Shown piece after piece: positions 1 through 7,015 of a stretch of DNA of 11,117 bases (the stretch's first letter is position 1; every line of letters starts with the position of its first letter). Under the pieces are notes generated by a model, which was not told the DNA's origin, searched no databases, and was given only the letters and a program-made list of their open reading frames with translations. Origin of the DNA: Hyphomicrobium sp. (GTDB taxonomy: Bacteria > Pseudomonadota > Alphaproteobacteria > Rhizobiales > Hyphomicrobiaceae); NCBI GenBank assembly GCA_025927515.1, contig JAICLG010000086.1, positions 1 to 11,117 on the forward strand, read 5' to 3'. The translations under genes were made by a program, and so were the position numbers.

Positions 1-575
1 AACTGGTCCATATGGTTGCGACGCAGGCGCAGATCGATGACCGGCCGAGCGCGTTGCGCTATCCACGTGGCGAAGGCGTAGGCGTCGATATGCCGGAGTT
101 CGGTGTGCCGCTGGAGATCGGAAAGGGTCGTATCGTACGTGAAGGCTCGAAGGTAGCGCTGCTATCGTTCGGAACACGGCTTGCCGAATGTCTGAAAGCG
201 GCGGATCAGCTGGCGACGTTCGGTCTATCGACGACGGTGGCCGACGCACGTTTTGCGAAGCCGTTGGACGAGCGGCTCATTCGCGAGCTTGCAGCCAACC
301 ACGAAGTGCTGGTGACGATTGAGGAAGGTTCGGTCGGAGGCTTCGGCAGCCACGTGCTGCAGTTCCTCGCGGAGCAGGGGCTTTTGGATCGCGGTCTGCG
401 CGTCCGCAGCAAAATTCTCCCCGACGTCTTCATTGACCACGGCAAGCCTGAGCAGCTCTATGAAGACGCGGGATTGAACGCGTCGGGCATTGTGCAGACG
501 GTGTTTGCTGCGCTCGGCCGTGCAGACGCGTTATCGGGGAGCGCGCCTAGCTGCCCAGGAGCGCTCCGCCGATAG
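1..575 (+). CDS. dxs: 1-deoxy-D-xylulose-5-phosphate synthase, C-terminal part (5' end outside window)
   Basis: The first complete codon is at position 3 and the frame stays open to a TAG at 573-575, giving about 190 residues. It has no start in the window and continues to the left. DXS is a cytoplasmic thiamine-diphosphate enzyme that joins pyruvate and glyceraldehyde 3-phosphate in the first step of the MEP isoprenoid pathway. What is visible is the end of the pyrimidine-binding domain with the DXS-typical DDRPSALRYPRGEG stretch, then the whole transketolase C-terminal domain, including EEGSVGGFGSHV and the late ILPDVFIDHGKPEQLYEDAGL segment. The last ~15 residues after VFAALGR are a low-complexity tail. 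The internal ATG at 12 is not the start, because family homology runs through it. The stop lies 3 nt from the stop of the convergent DUF4399 gene. Identification is by recognition of family motifs. Confidence 0.95.
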   Translation, partial: LVHMVATQAQIDDRPSALRYPRGEGVGVDMPEFGVPLEIGKGRIVREGSKVALLSFGTRLAECLKAADQLATFGLSTTVADARFAKPLDERLIRELAANHEVLVTIEEGSVGGFGSHVLQFLAEQGLLDRGLRVRSKILPDVFIDHGKPEQLYEDAGLNASGIVQTVFAALGRADALSGSAPSCPGALRR

Positions 576-578
576 TGG

Positions 579-1001
579 TTATTCTACAGTTATGGTGACA
601 GCCTTCGATTCCACGGGCGGATCGTGGGGGATGTGGTTCTTGTCGCCGAGCAAAAGCTGAAGCGTGTGCTTGCCGGGCGTCAAAGCAATCGAAGCTTCGG
701 TCTGGCCTTTGCCGTAATGGATGTGATGATCATCGCTTGGGACGGCGGAGTTGACGTCGCTGGCTTCAGCGTCGATGAGTAGATGATGATGGCCGCTGTT
801 CGGATTGTCCGTACCGGCGGGCGCAATCTCTACGTTCTCGGCACCGAATTTCACCGTGACAGGGCTTGAAACCGTCGCTCCATCGGCGGGTTCGATGATG
901 AATACTTTGGCGCCTACGGGTGCCGGCGTCCGTTCACCATCTGCCCATGCAGCGACTGGAAACGACAACGCAACGAGCGCGACAGCGATTGCGGGTCTCA
1001 T
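579..1001 (-). CDS. Exported DUF4399 family protein
   Basis: The protein has 140 residues. I chose the ATG at 1001-999 because a GGAGGG Shine-Dalgarno lies about 8 nt upstream (complement of 1004-1014) and because the product then opens directly with a signal peptide (MRPAIAVALVALSFPVAAWA, cleavage after residue ~20). A longer frame from 1040 would put 13 charged residues before it. The mature part matches the DUF4399 pattern: an EPADGATV-type opening at ~37, a P-x-G-x-x-x-P-N-x-G-HHHLLID block at 61-77, a DHHIHYGKGQTE block at 91-102, and KHTLQLLLGDKNHIPHDPP at 111-129. The histidine clusters (HHH at 71-73, HHIH at 92-95, later single His) could bind metal, but that is inference; the family has no established function as far as I know. 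The predicted site is the periplasm. It lies antisense between dxs and tlyA and is divergent from tlyA. Confidence 0.88.
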   Translation of the reverse strand: MRPAIAVALVALSFPVAAWADGERTPAPVGAKVFIIEPADGATVSSPVTVKFGAENVEIAPAGTDNPNSGHHHLLIDAEASDVNSAVPSDDHHIHYGKGQTEASIALTPGKHTLQLLLGDKNHIPHDPPVESKAVTITVE

Positions 1002-1086
1002 GGATTCCCTCCAATTTTCATTACGCAATCGGCGGGACATGGGATGTCAGAGACTTGTTTTCAATAGCACGAGCCGGGCAAATACG

Positions 1087-1818
1087 ATGCGTCTCGACCA
1101 AATGCTTGTAACGCGCGGCCTCGCGCCTTCGCGAGCGCGCGCTCAGGATCTGATCAAGCGAGGCTTCGTGCGGGTCGCGGGAAAAATATGCAACAAGCCG
1201 GCATTCGAGATTCCAAGCGCATGCAACATAGAGCTTTCGCTCGATGCACCAGCATACGTCTCGCGGGGGGCGGAGAAGCTCGTGGCGGCGATTGATCAGT
1301 TTGGTTTCGATGCCGCCGGCGTTGTGGCGCTGGATGTCGGGGCTTCAACGGGTGGCTTCACGCAAGTCTTGCTCGAACGAGGAGCGCGGCGCGTCTACGC
1401 CGTAGACGTCGGGACGGCGCAACTGCATTCGGGGCTGAAAAGCGATCCGCGCGTTGTCTCCATCGAAAATTGCGATGCGCGCGCTCTCTCGCGCGAATTC
1501 GTTCCGGAGCCTGTTGGCGCCATCGTCGTCGATGTCAGCTTCATTTCTGTTACGAAAGTGCTCGGCAGCGTTCTGCCATTTGCGCTCGCAGGGGCGTGGC
1601 TGGTGGTGCTGGTCAAGCCGCAGTTCGAAGTCGGGCGGGAACGCGTCGGAAGCGGCGGCATCGTTCGCGATGAGGCGGCGCGGCTCGATGCGTTGGAGGG
1701 TGTGCGGCGCTGGCTCGATCGTCAGCCGAACTGGCGTGTCATTGGCGACATGCCATCGCCGATCGCGGGTGGATCGGGAAACATGGAATATTTGATCGGG
1801 GCGCGGCGCAATGGTTGA
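1087..1818 (+). CDS. tlyA: TlyA family rRNA 2'-O-methyltransferase
   Basis: The protein has 243 residues, the usual TlyA length. The ATG at 1087 opens the S4 RNA-binding domain in the standard way (MRLDQMLVTRGLAPSRARAQ, domain ~1-60). A longer upstream frame exists but has no homology. From ~60 an FtsJ-like Rossmann methyltransferase follows: SAM motif DVGASTGGF at 83-91, DVSFIS at 149-154, LVKPQFE at 175-181, and a C-terminal GNMEYL with E234. The likely catalytic set is K64, D149, K177 and E234. In studied relatives the enzyme methylates ribose 2'-OH groups in 16S and/or 23S rRNA; older annotation calls it hemolysin A. The conserved linker YVSRGGEKL reads YVSRGAEKL here. No strong Shine-Dalgarno is visible ahead of the start. 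The stop overlaps the next gene by 8 nt, which suggests one operon with it. Confidence 0.93.
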   Translation: MRLDQMLVTRGLAPSRARAQDLIKRGFVRVAGKICNKPAFEIPSACNIELSLDAPAYVSRGAEKLVAAIDQFGFDAAGVVALDVGASTGGFTQVLLERGARRVYAVDVGTAQLHSGLKSDPRVVSIENCDARALSREFVPEPVGAIVVDVSFISVTKVLGSVLPFALAGAWLVVLVKPQFEVGRERVGSGGIVRDEAARLDALEGVRRWLDRQPNWRVIGDMPSPIAGGSGNMEYLIGARRNG

Positions 1819-3043
1819 ACGTCGGGAGCTTCTGATTATGCGTCTCGGCGCGCAGGGCGATGGCGTCGCGGAGAGCGAGGCGGGCCCGATTTTCGTGCCA
1901 TTCACGCTGCCGGGCGAGCGCGTTGTCGCCGATGTTGGCGGTGAACGTGGACGTCTTGTCCAAGTGATCGAGCCCAGCCCTTCGCGTGTTGAACCCGTCT
2001 GCCAGCATTTCGGAGTGTGCGGCGGTTGCTCAGTGCAACACATATCGGGTGAGGCGTATCGAGAATGGAAGCGCGACCTTGTCAGGTCGGCTTTTGCTGC
2101 GCGCGGCCTCGATGCCGATGTCAATGAGCTGGTCGAGCCGGGCGGAAAACGACGGCGTGCTGTTTTTTCGGTCGAGCGAACAGACGACGGGATGACCATC
2201 GGCTTTCATGAGGCGGCCTCGCATGCCCTCGTCGCTATTGCGGAGTGTCCCGTCCTCGAACCGAAAATCGTCGCCATCCTTCCGGCGCTCGGTGCGCTGA
2301 TCGCGCCGCTGACCTCCAGGCGCGGCGAGGCGCGCTTGATCGTGACGTTGACGAGATCAGGGCTTGATGTGCAGTTGACCGGCATCGAGCGCCGTCTCAC
2401 GCCCGATGTTCGCAGCCGGCTTGCTTCCGCAGTCAGCGATTTGCAGCTGGCGCGGTTCACCGCCGGCAATGATGTCGTCGTGGAGACGCTGTCGCCGTTT
2501 CTTTCGTTCGGTCCCGCGGACGTCGTGTTGCCGCCCGGATCTTTCGTGCAGGCCGTAGCCGAAGCGGAAGGCGAGATCGCGCGTCGCGTCGTGGCGGCTG
2601 TCGGAAAAGTCAAAACGGCCGCCGATCTTTTCTGTGGCGTAGGAGCGTTTACGTTTCCGCTCGCGGCGCGTGCGAAGGTTTCGGCCTTTGACGGCGACAA
2701 GTCCGCAATCGAAGCTCTTGCTGCCGCGGTTAAGAAAGCCAGCGGATTGAAGCCGATTTCGGCGCGCGTCCGCGATCTCTTTCGCGAGCCTTTGTCGGCG
2801 ATGGAACTCAACGAGCATGACGCGATTGTTTTCGATCCACCGCGCGCAGGCGCAGAAGCGCAGTCGCAAAGGCTGGCGAAATCGAAGGTGAAGACCGTCG
2901 TCGCCGTCTCATGCAATCCGGCAACGCTGGCGCGCGATGCGCGGCATCTGGTCGATGGCGGCTATAAAATCGAGTCCGTGACGCCGGTCGATCAGTTCGT
3001 CTATTCCGCGCACGTGGAGGTCGTTGCGGTGTTCCGGCGTTAG
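1811..3043 (+). CDS. RlmD/TrmA-type RNA 5-methyluridine methyltransferase with [4Fe-4S] site
   Basis: The protein has 410 residues. It should transfer a methyl group from SAM to C5 of a uridine in rRNA or tRNA; the exact target (for example U1939 of 23S rRNA as in RlmD) cannot be told from sequence. An N-terminal TRAM-like domain covers ~1-55 (RLGAQGDGVAE...FVPFTLPGE). A cluster-binding pattern C64-x5-C70-x2-C73 is completed by C146 in AECPVLEP. The methyltransferase core has a substrate-loop Q247, SAM motif DLFCGVGAF at 272-280, FDPPRAG at 341-347, the nucleophile C368 in SCNP, and the presumed base E403 near the C terminus (HVEVV). All expected catalytic residues are present. Its ATG lies inside the end of tlyA (8-nt overlap), which suggests translational coupling. 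Its TAG overlaps the convergent aroC TAA by 4 nt. Confidence 0.92.
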   Translation: MVERRELLIMRLGAQGDGVAESEAGPIFVPFTLPGERVVADVGGERGRLVQVIEPSPSRVEPVCQHFGVCGGCSVQHISGEAYREWKRDLVRSAFAARGLDADVNELVEPGGKRRRAVFSVERTDDGMTIGFHEAASHALVAIAECPVLEPKIVAILPALGALIAPLTSRRGEARLIVTLTRSGLDVQLTGIERRLTPDVRSRLASAVSDLQLARFTAGNDVVVETLSPFLSFGPADVVLPPGSFVQAVAEAEGEIARRVVAAVGKVKTAADLFCGVGAFTFPLAARAKVSAFDGDKSAIEALAAAVKKASGLKPISARVRDLFREPLSAMELNEHDAIVFDPPRAGAEAQSQRLAKSKVKTVVAVSCNPATLARDARHLVDGGYKIESVTPVDQFVYSAHVEVVAVFRR

Positions 3044-4128
3044 CGGCCCGTCTGTCCGCGATGGCGCAGGAAATGATCGGCGAGGACGATCGCCATCATG
3101 GCTTCACCCACCGGGACAGCGCGAATGCCGACGCATGGATCGTGGCGGCCCTTCGTGACGATTTCCGTCTCATGGCCCTGCGCGTCGATCGTACGGCGCG
3201 GAGCGAGAATGGATGACGTCGGTTTAACCGCGAAACGGCAGACGATCGGCTGACCCGTCGAAATGCCGCCGAGGATGCCGCCGGCGTTGTTGGAGAGGAA
3301 AACGGGTCTGCCGTCATTGCCGATGCGAATCTCGTCGGCGTTCTCTTCGCCCGTCAGTGCTGCTGATGCCATGCCGCTTCCGATTTCGACGCCTTTGACG
3401 GCGTTGATCGACATCATGGCGCTGGCGAGATCCTGGTCGAGCTTGGCGTAGAGCGGCGCGCCCCAACCCGCGGGGATGCCTTCGGCAACGACCTCGATGA
3501 TCGCACCGACCGATGATCCGGCCTTGCGCACCTTGTCGAGATAGTGGGCCCAGTGCTCGGCGGCTTTCTTATCCGGTGAGAAGAACGGGTTGGTGTCGAC
3601 GTCGTCCCAATTCCAATTCACGCGATCGATCGCGTGCGGGCCGACCTGGATCAGCGCCCCGCGGATCTTGACGCCGTCGAGAACCTTGCGGGCGACTGCT
3701 CCAGCCGCAACGCGCGAGGCGGTCTCGCGCGCCGAGGAACGGCCACCGCCGCGATAATCGCGGATGCCGTACTTGGCGTCGTAGGTGAAATCGGCGTGCC
3801 CCGGGCGGTATTTGTCTTTGATCTCGCCGTAGTCTTTCGAGCGCTGATCGGTGTTCTGGATTTCGAGCGCGATCGGCGTTCCGGTGGTGACCTGCTTGCC
3901 CGACGCATCATTGAAGACGCCGGACAGGATCTTCACGGCGTCGGCTTCCTGGCGCTGCGTCGTGAACCGGGATTGTCCGGGGCGGCGCCGGTCGAGGTAG
4001 CCTTGGATATCGCTTTCATCCAACGCGATGCCTGGTGGACAGCCATCGACGATCGCACCGATCGCGGGCCCGTGGCTTTCGCCCCACGTCGTTACGCGAA
4101 AAAGATGGCCGAACGTGTTGTGAGACAT
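3040..4128 (-). CDS. aroC: Chorismate synthase
   Basis: The protein has 362 residues and is full length for the family. It converts 5-enolpyruvylshikimate 3-phosphate to chorismate, the last step of the shikimate pathway, using reduced FMN in the cytoplasm. Visible family signatures are GESHG at 16-20 with H19, the arginine-rich RRRPGQSRF at 47-55, YRPGHADFTY with H111, the GGGRSSARETASR signature at 127-139, and the C-terminal RHDPCVGIRAVPVGEAM with D330. The start at 4128 gives the expected opening MSHNTFGHLFRVTTWGESHG; the Shine-Dalgarno ahead of it is weak. It ends convergently with the RNA methyltransferase gene (stops overlap in TTAG). In related genomes, to my knowledge, it follows fabI and a phosphatase gene, as here, but in this window a 465-nt gap lies upstream and it may have its own promoter. 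Confidence 0.97.
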   Translation of the reverse strand: MSHNTFGHLFRVTTWGESHGPAIGAIVDGCPPGIALDESDIQGYLDRRRPGQSRFTTQRQEADAVKILSGVFNDASGKQVTTGTPIALEIQNTDQRSKDYGEIKDKYRPGHADFTYDAKYGIRDYRGGGRSSARETASRVAAGAVARKVLDGVKIRGALIQVGPHAIDRVNWNWDDVDTNPFFSPDKKAAEHWAHYLDKVRKAGSSVGAIIEVVAEGIPAGWGAPLYAKLDQDLASAMMSINAVKGVEIGSGMASAALTGEENADEIRIGNDGRPVFLSNNAGGILGGISTGQPIVCRFAVKPTSSILAPRRTIDAQGHETEIVTKGRHDPCVGIRAVPVGEAMMAIVLADHFLRHRGQTGR

Positions 4129-4300
4129 CGCTTGATAATTCGCTCAGGTGAGACCCGGCGAGCCTCGATTCCGATGGCTCTGCAACGAAGGTGTTGCCGG
4201 GTTGCGTCACTGCTCTTCATAGGAGGGCCAAGGTGGTGCGGCAAGCCCGCATCGCCGTTAAAGCGCGCGTGACAAGTTACGGCGACGCAGATTAATTCGA

Positions 4301-4523
4301 TCACAGTATGCGTTCGTCAATGGTTCCGCCACGCTTGTGAAACATGACGATGACGTCTGTTCGCGTACTGCATTCGATCTGCAACTCGGCCGAGCACGCG
4401 ATTGCTGCCTGAACGCGGCCCGCGTCGCCTCGAGGGATCGCACGTCCGGATCATGCGGAATGTACCGAGTTTAAAAGACTGTTCTGCCTGGATTTGAGCG
4501 TCCACGGTCGAGGGGTCTTTCAT
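4301..4523 (-). pseudogene. Possible decayed small gene, frames broken twice
   Basis: Three short stretches in three minus-strand frames look protein-like and join end to end. They are MKDPSTVDAQIQ...KLGTFRMI from the ATG at 4523, then SLEATRAAFRQQ around 4395-4445, then AELQIECSTRTDVIVMFHK..., ending in TGA at 4303-4301. Joined, they would give a hydrophilic protein of about 75 residues. Two frame changes would be needed, near 4436-4445 and 4390-4397. No Shine-Dalgarno is visible before the ATG and no family is recognised. The reading is inference only; chance coding-like composition in GC-rich DNA is the main alternative. Confidence 0.22.
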
Positions 4524-4546
4524 TATGCGTCCGATATAGGACGACG

Positions 4547-4578
4547 AAGAGCCGGAGAGCCGCTTCTCCGGCTCTTTT
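4547..4578 (+). terminator. Hairpin terminator downstream of the phosphatase gene, T-run on the plus strand
   Basis: AAGAGCCGGAG (4547-4557) pairs perfectly with CTCCGGCTCTT (4566-4576) across an 8-nt loop, an 11-bp stem. On the plus strand it runs into TTTT (4575-4578). On the minus strand only two T follow before CGTCGTCC. By position, 15 nt past the phosphatase stop codon, it would end the fabI-phosphatase transcript; by T-run polarity it would better end a plus-strand transcript, for which no gene is seen. It may work both ways. Confidence 0.65.
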
Positions 4579-4593
4579 GCATTCGGGCGTCGC

Positions 4594-5208
4594 TTACAGC
4601 CAGTCCATCGTGCCGTCGCGTAGGACCAGAATCCTGTCCTGCGGCGCGTCGAGGAATGGGACGAGCTCGGTGTCCAAGCCTAAGAGCGCGCCGCGTGCGA
4701 CGCGGCTGACGCCGCCGTGGGTGACGGCGACACTGTTCCGCTGAAGCCCGGCTAGCCATGTGGCGATGCGTTTTTGCAGATCGCAGTAGCTTTCGCCGCC
4801 GTTGGGCCTCCAGCCAAAGGGATCGGATGTCTTTCCGGCGACGCCAACTGGATCTTTCTCGGGGAGTTCGGAGGCGAGCTCGCCTTCCCAATGACCGTAG
4901 CTCAGCTCGACGATATTTCGATCGGTCCGGTAGCCGTTCGCGTCGAGGCCAAGGACGGAACGAATAATTTGCATCGTCTCGACGGCGCGGCCGAGCGGAC
5001 TCGAAACGAAATCGAATTTTGCGAGATCCGGCATCAGAGCCAGCAAGGCCTTGCCTTGCCGCCGGGATTGCGCGCGGCCGGTGTCGTTCAACGGGATATC
5101 GCGCTGGCCCTGGTAACGCGCATCCCGGTTCCAGTCGGTTTCGCCGTGTCGGATAAGATAGAGCGTGAGACCGGGCTGCAGGGCAGCGGTCGCCGCTCCC
5201 CTGTTCAA
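4594..5208 (-). CDS. Histidine phosphatase superfamily protein (phosphoglycerate-mutase-like)
   Basis: The protein has 204 residues. The frame begins at a TTG (5208-5206) whose last two bases join the fabI stop in TTGA, a 4-nt overlap that suggests translational coupling; no good ATG or GTG lies before the catalytic motif. Family residues are all visible: the RHG triad R20-H21-G22 with phospho-acceptor H21, SSPLGRAVET with R74, ELSYGHWEG with acid/base E101, and THGG with second histidine H164. The protein is cytoplasmic (no signal peptide). The substrate is unknown: members include cofactor-dependent phosphoglycerate mutases and many small-molecule phosphatases, and sequence alone does not decide. 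The gene sits between fabI and aroC, an arrangement I recall as common in related genomes, so the neighbourhood gives no specific clue to its role. Confidence 0.9.
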   Translation of the reverse strand: MNRGAATAALQPGLTLYLIRHGETDWNRDARYQGQRDIPLNDTGRAQSRRQGKALLALMPDLAKFDFVSSPLGRAVETMQIIRSVLGLDANGYRTDRNIVELSYGHWEGELASELPEKDPVGVAGKTSDPFGWRPNGGESYCDLQKRIATWLAGLQRNSVAVTHGGVSRVARGALLGLDTELVPFLDAPQDRILVLRDGTMDWL

Positions 5209-6056
5209 GCGTCTTCGCTCTTCACGACGGTGATGTCGGGAGCGTCCTCGTTCTTCATGCCTTGGACATGATAGCCGCTGTCGACGTGATGGACTTCGCC
5301 GGTCACGCCGCGCGACATATCGGAAAGGAGATAGAGTCCTGCGCCGCCGACATCTTCGATGGTCACGTTGCGGCGGAGCGCGGAATTGTATTCGTTCCAG
5401 CGAAGGATATAGCGGAAGTCGGCAATACCGGCGGCCGCCAGCGTCTTGATCGGGCCCGCGGAAATGGCGTTGACGCGAATGCCGGTGCGGCCCAGATCGG
5501 CGGCGAGATAGCGTACGCTCGCTTCGAGCGCGGCTTTCGCGACACCCATGACGTTATAGTGCGGCATGACCTTCTCAGCGCCGTAGTAGGTGAGCGTCAG
5601 CAGGGAGCCGCCGTCCGGCATCAGCTTCTCGGCGCGCTGTGCGAGCGCCGTGAACGAGAAGCACGAGATCAGCATGCTCTGCGTGAAGTTCTTTTCGGTC
5701 GTATCGACGTAGCGTCCATCAAGCTCGTTCTTGTCGGAGAAGGCGATGGCGTGAACCAGGAAGTCGAGTTTGCCCCACGACTTTGCGAGCGTGTCAAAGA
5801 CGGCGTCGATCGATGCAGCATCGGTGACATCGCAGGGAAGGACGAGCTTTGTGCCAAGCTCGGCCGCCAGCGGCTCGACCCGCTTCTTCAAGGCATCGCC
5901 CTGATATGTGAGCGCGATTTCGGCGCCTTGGTTGGCGCACGCCTTGGCGATGCCCCAGGCGATCGACCGATTGTTGGCGACGCCCATAATCAAACCGCGC
6001 TTGCCGGCCATTAACTGGCCCGCGGTTACGGACGTGTTCGCCTCTGACCCCGCCAT
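5205..6056 (-). CDS. fabI: Enoyl-[acyl-carrier-protein] reductase (NADH), FabI
   Basis: The protein has 283 residues; E. coli FabI has 262, and the difference lies in a short N-terminal lead and a C-terminal tail after HVQGM. It reduces the trans-2 double bond of enoyl-ACP in each round of fatty acid elongation in the cytoplasm. It is a short-chain dehydrogenase: the cofactor-binding GVANNRSIAWG lies at 25-35, CDVTDAAS at 75-82, and the active site Y157, Y167 and K174 sits in TYYGAEKVMPHYNVMGVAK (Y-x6-K). The later SAGPIKTLAAAGI at 199-211 matches the FabI substrate-binding loop. The ATG at 6056 has AAGGA about 10 nt upstream; an ATG at residue 16 is an alternative start. It is the first gene of a likely fabI-phosphatase transcript. 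It belongs to the class that triclosan is known to target, but sensitivity cannot be read from sequence. Confidence 0.96.
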   Translation of the reverse strand: MAGSEANTSVTAGQLMAGKRGLIMGVANNRSIAWGIAKACANQGAEIALTYQGDALKKRVEPLAAELGTKLVLPCDVTDAASIDAVFDTLAKSWGKLDFLVHAIAFSDKNELDGRYVDTTEKNFTQSMLISCFSFTALAQRAEKLMPDGGSLLTLTYYGAEKVMPHYNVMGVAKAALEASVRYLAADLGRTGIRVNAISAGPIKTLAAAGIADFRYILRWNEYNSALRRNVTIEDVGGAGLYLLSDMSRGVTGEVHHVDSGYHVQGMKNEDAPDITVVKSEDA

Positions 6057-6248
6057 GGGCTCGATTTCCTTGATATTCGGTTTTCTGATTGGTTGTGAGC
6101 TAGCGCATCCTACACAAATGCCTTTGCCGGTCCAGATGGCCGGGTGACCTCAATGCGCGGCGATTGGCCCGAGGCGGCGCCTCGAATGCTCGTAAACGGC
6201 TCCCGCTGGGGACCACCTAAGCCTTGGAGGCAGCCTGATATTTACCTT
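6057..6248. other. Intergenic region between devA end and fabI start
   Basis: These 192 nt hold the fabI leader and presumably its promoter; no clear -35/-10 pair was recognised. A small GC hairpin, CGAGGC (6170-6175) with GCCTCG (6179-6184) across a 3-nt loop, has no T-run on either side, so it is not a convincing terminator for the devA transcript. Nothing else was seen. Confidence 0.5.
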
Positions 6249-7001
6249 TTAGTGAGCCAGAGCCGGTTGCGCCGGAAACTGGACCCGGTTGGCGGCGGCC
6301 TTCGGCCGATCCGAACTTGAAATGCGGCCGTCCTCGATCGTTATGATGCGGTCGGCGTATTGCAGCGTGCGATGATCGTGTGTGACGGCGAGAACCGCCC
6401 GACGGGTATCCTGCGCCACTTTTGCAAGAAGCTCCATTACCGCCAAGCCATTCTTGGCATCGAGCGCTGCGGTGGGTTCGTCGGCCAGGATGACTGAAGG
6501 CGATCCGGAAAGGGCACGAGCGATCGACACGCGCTGTTTTTCGCCGCCCGACATCTTCGACGGCATAGCGTTGATGCGATGGCTGAGGCCCACCGCTTCC
6601 AGAGTATAGGCAGCTTGATCGTAGGCCTCGCGGCCTCTCAGGTCCTTGAGGTCAAGCGCCAGCATGATGTTCTCGATCGCGCTTAGCGTCGGAACGAGGT
6701 TGTAGGATTGGAATACGAAGCCGACGTGCTTGCGCCGCAGGTTGGCGAGCTCTTCGGAGTTCATGCCCTCGGTTTCCAATCCCGCGAGCGTCAACCGGCC
6801 GTGTGTCGGCGACAGAATGCATCCGAGGATCGAGAGCAGCGTCGTCTTGCCGGAACCGGACGGGCCCATCAACAGGGTCAGCTCACCGGTTTGGAGCTGC
6901 AGGTCGATGCCCTTCAATACGTTGACCTCGTTGGGGGCCGCTCCGAGCACCTTCACGATGCCCTGGGCTTCAAGGATGACCTTACTATTCGGTAATGACA
7001 T
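6249..7001 (-). CDS. devA: ABC transporter ATP-binding protein, DevA type
   Basis: The protein has 250 residues. The frame is open further upstream, but the ATG at 7001-6999 is the start: AGGAG lies 7 nt before it and the ABC fold begins right after. All ATPase motifs are intact: Walker A GPSGSGKTT at 46-54, Q-loop Q98, signature SGGEKQR at 151-157, Walker B VILADEP at 170-176 with E175, D-loop ALDA at 179-182, and H-loop H208. It is of the LolD/MacB/DevA type that drives exporters with FtsX-like permeases. It would dimerise at the cytoplasmic face and power DevC. The start lies 14 nt past the devC stop, so the two are surely cotranscribed. The last ~20 residues are a variable tail. The devA name reflects similarity to the cyanobacterial DevBCA exporter; the transported substrate here is unknown. 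Confidence 0.92.
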   Translation of the reverse strand: MSLPNSKVILEAQGIVKVLGAAPNEVNVLKGIDLQLQTGELTLLMGPSGSGKTTLLSILGCILSPTHGRLTLAGLETEGMNSEELANLRRKHVGFVFQSYNLVPTLSAIENIMLALDLKDLRGREAYDQAAYTLEAVGLSHRINAMPSKMSGGEKQRVSIARALSGSPSVILADEPTAALDAKNGLAVMELLAKVAQDTRRAVLAVTHDHRTLQYADRIITIEDGRISSSDRPKAAANRVQFPAQPALAH

Positions 7002-7015
7002 TGCGGTCTCCTGGA

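Larger units (their letters stand above)
4129..4593. other. 465-nt intergenic region between aroC and the phosphatase gene
   Basis: No intact gene is recognised here. The part next to aroC (4129-4300) must hold the aroC leader and perhaps its promoter, but no convincing -35/-10 pair was seen. A Shine-Dalgarno-like GGAGGG at 4222-4227 precedes GTG codons on the plus strand, but the frame closes after about 20 codons. The middle (4301-4523) holds a possible decayed reading frame on the minus strand, and the end (4547-4578) a hairpin terminator; both are listed separately. No tRNA cloverleaf was found by eye. Confidence 0.6.

Noticed and set aside
4233..4295. Plus-strand mini frame from GTG after GGAGGG
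   Set aside because: It closes after about 20 codons, with no recognisable motif or neighbour on that strand.
6170..6184. GC hairpin as terminator of the devA transcript
   Set aside because: The stem is only 6 bp and has no T-run on either strand.
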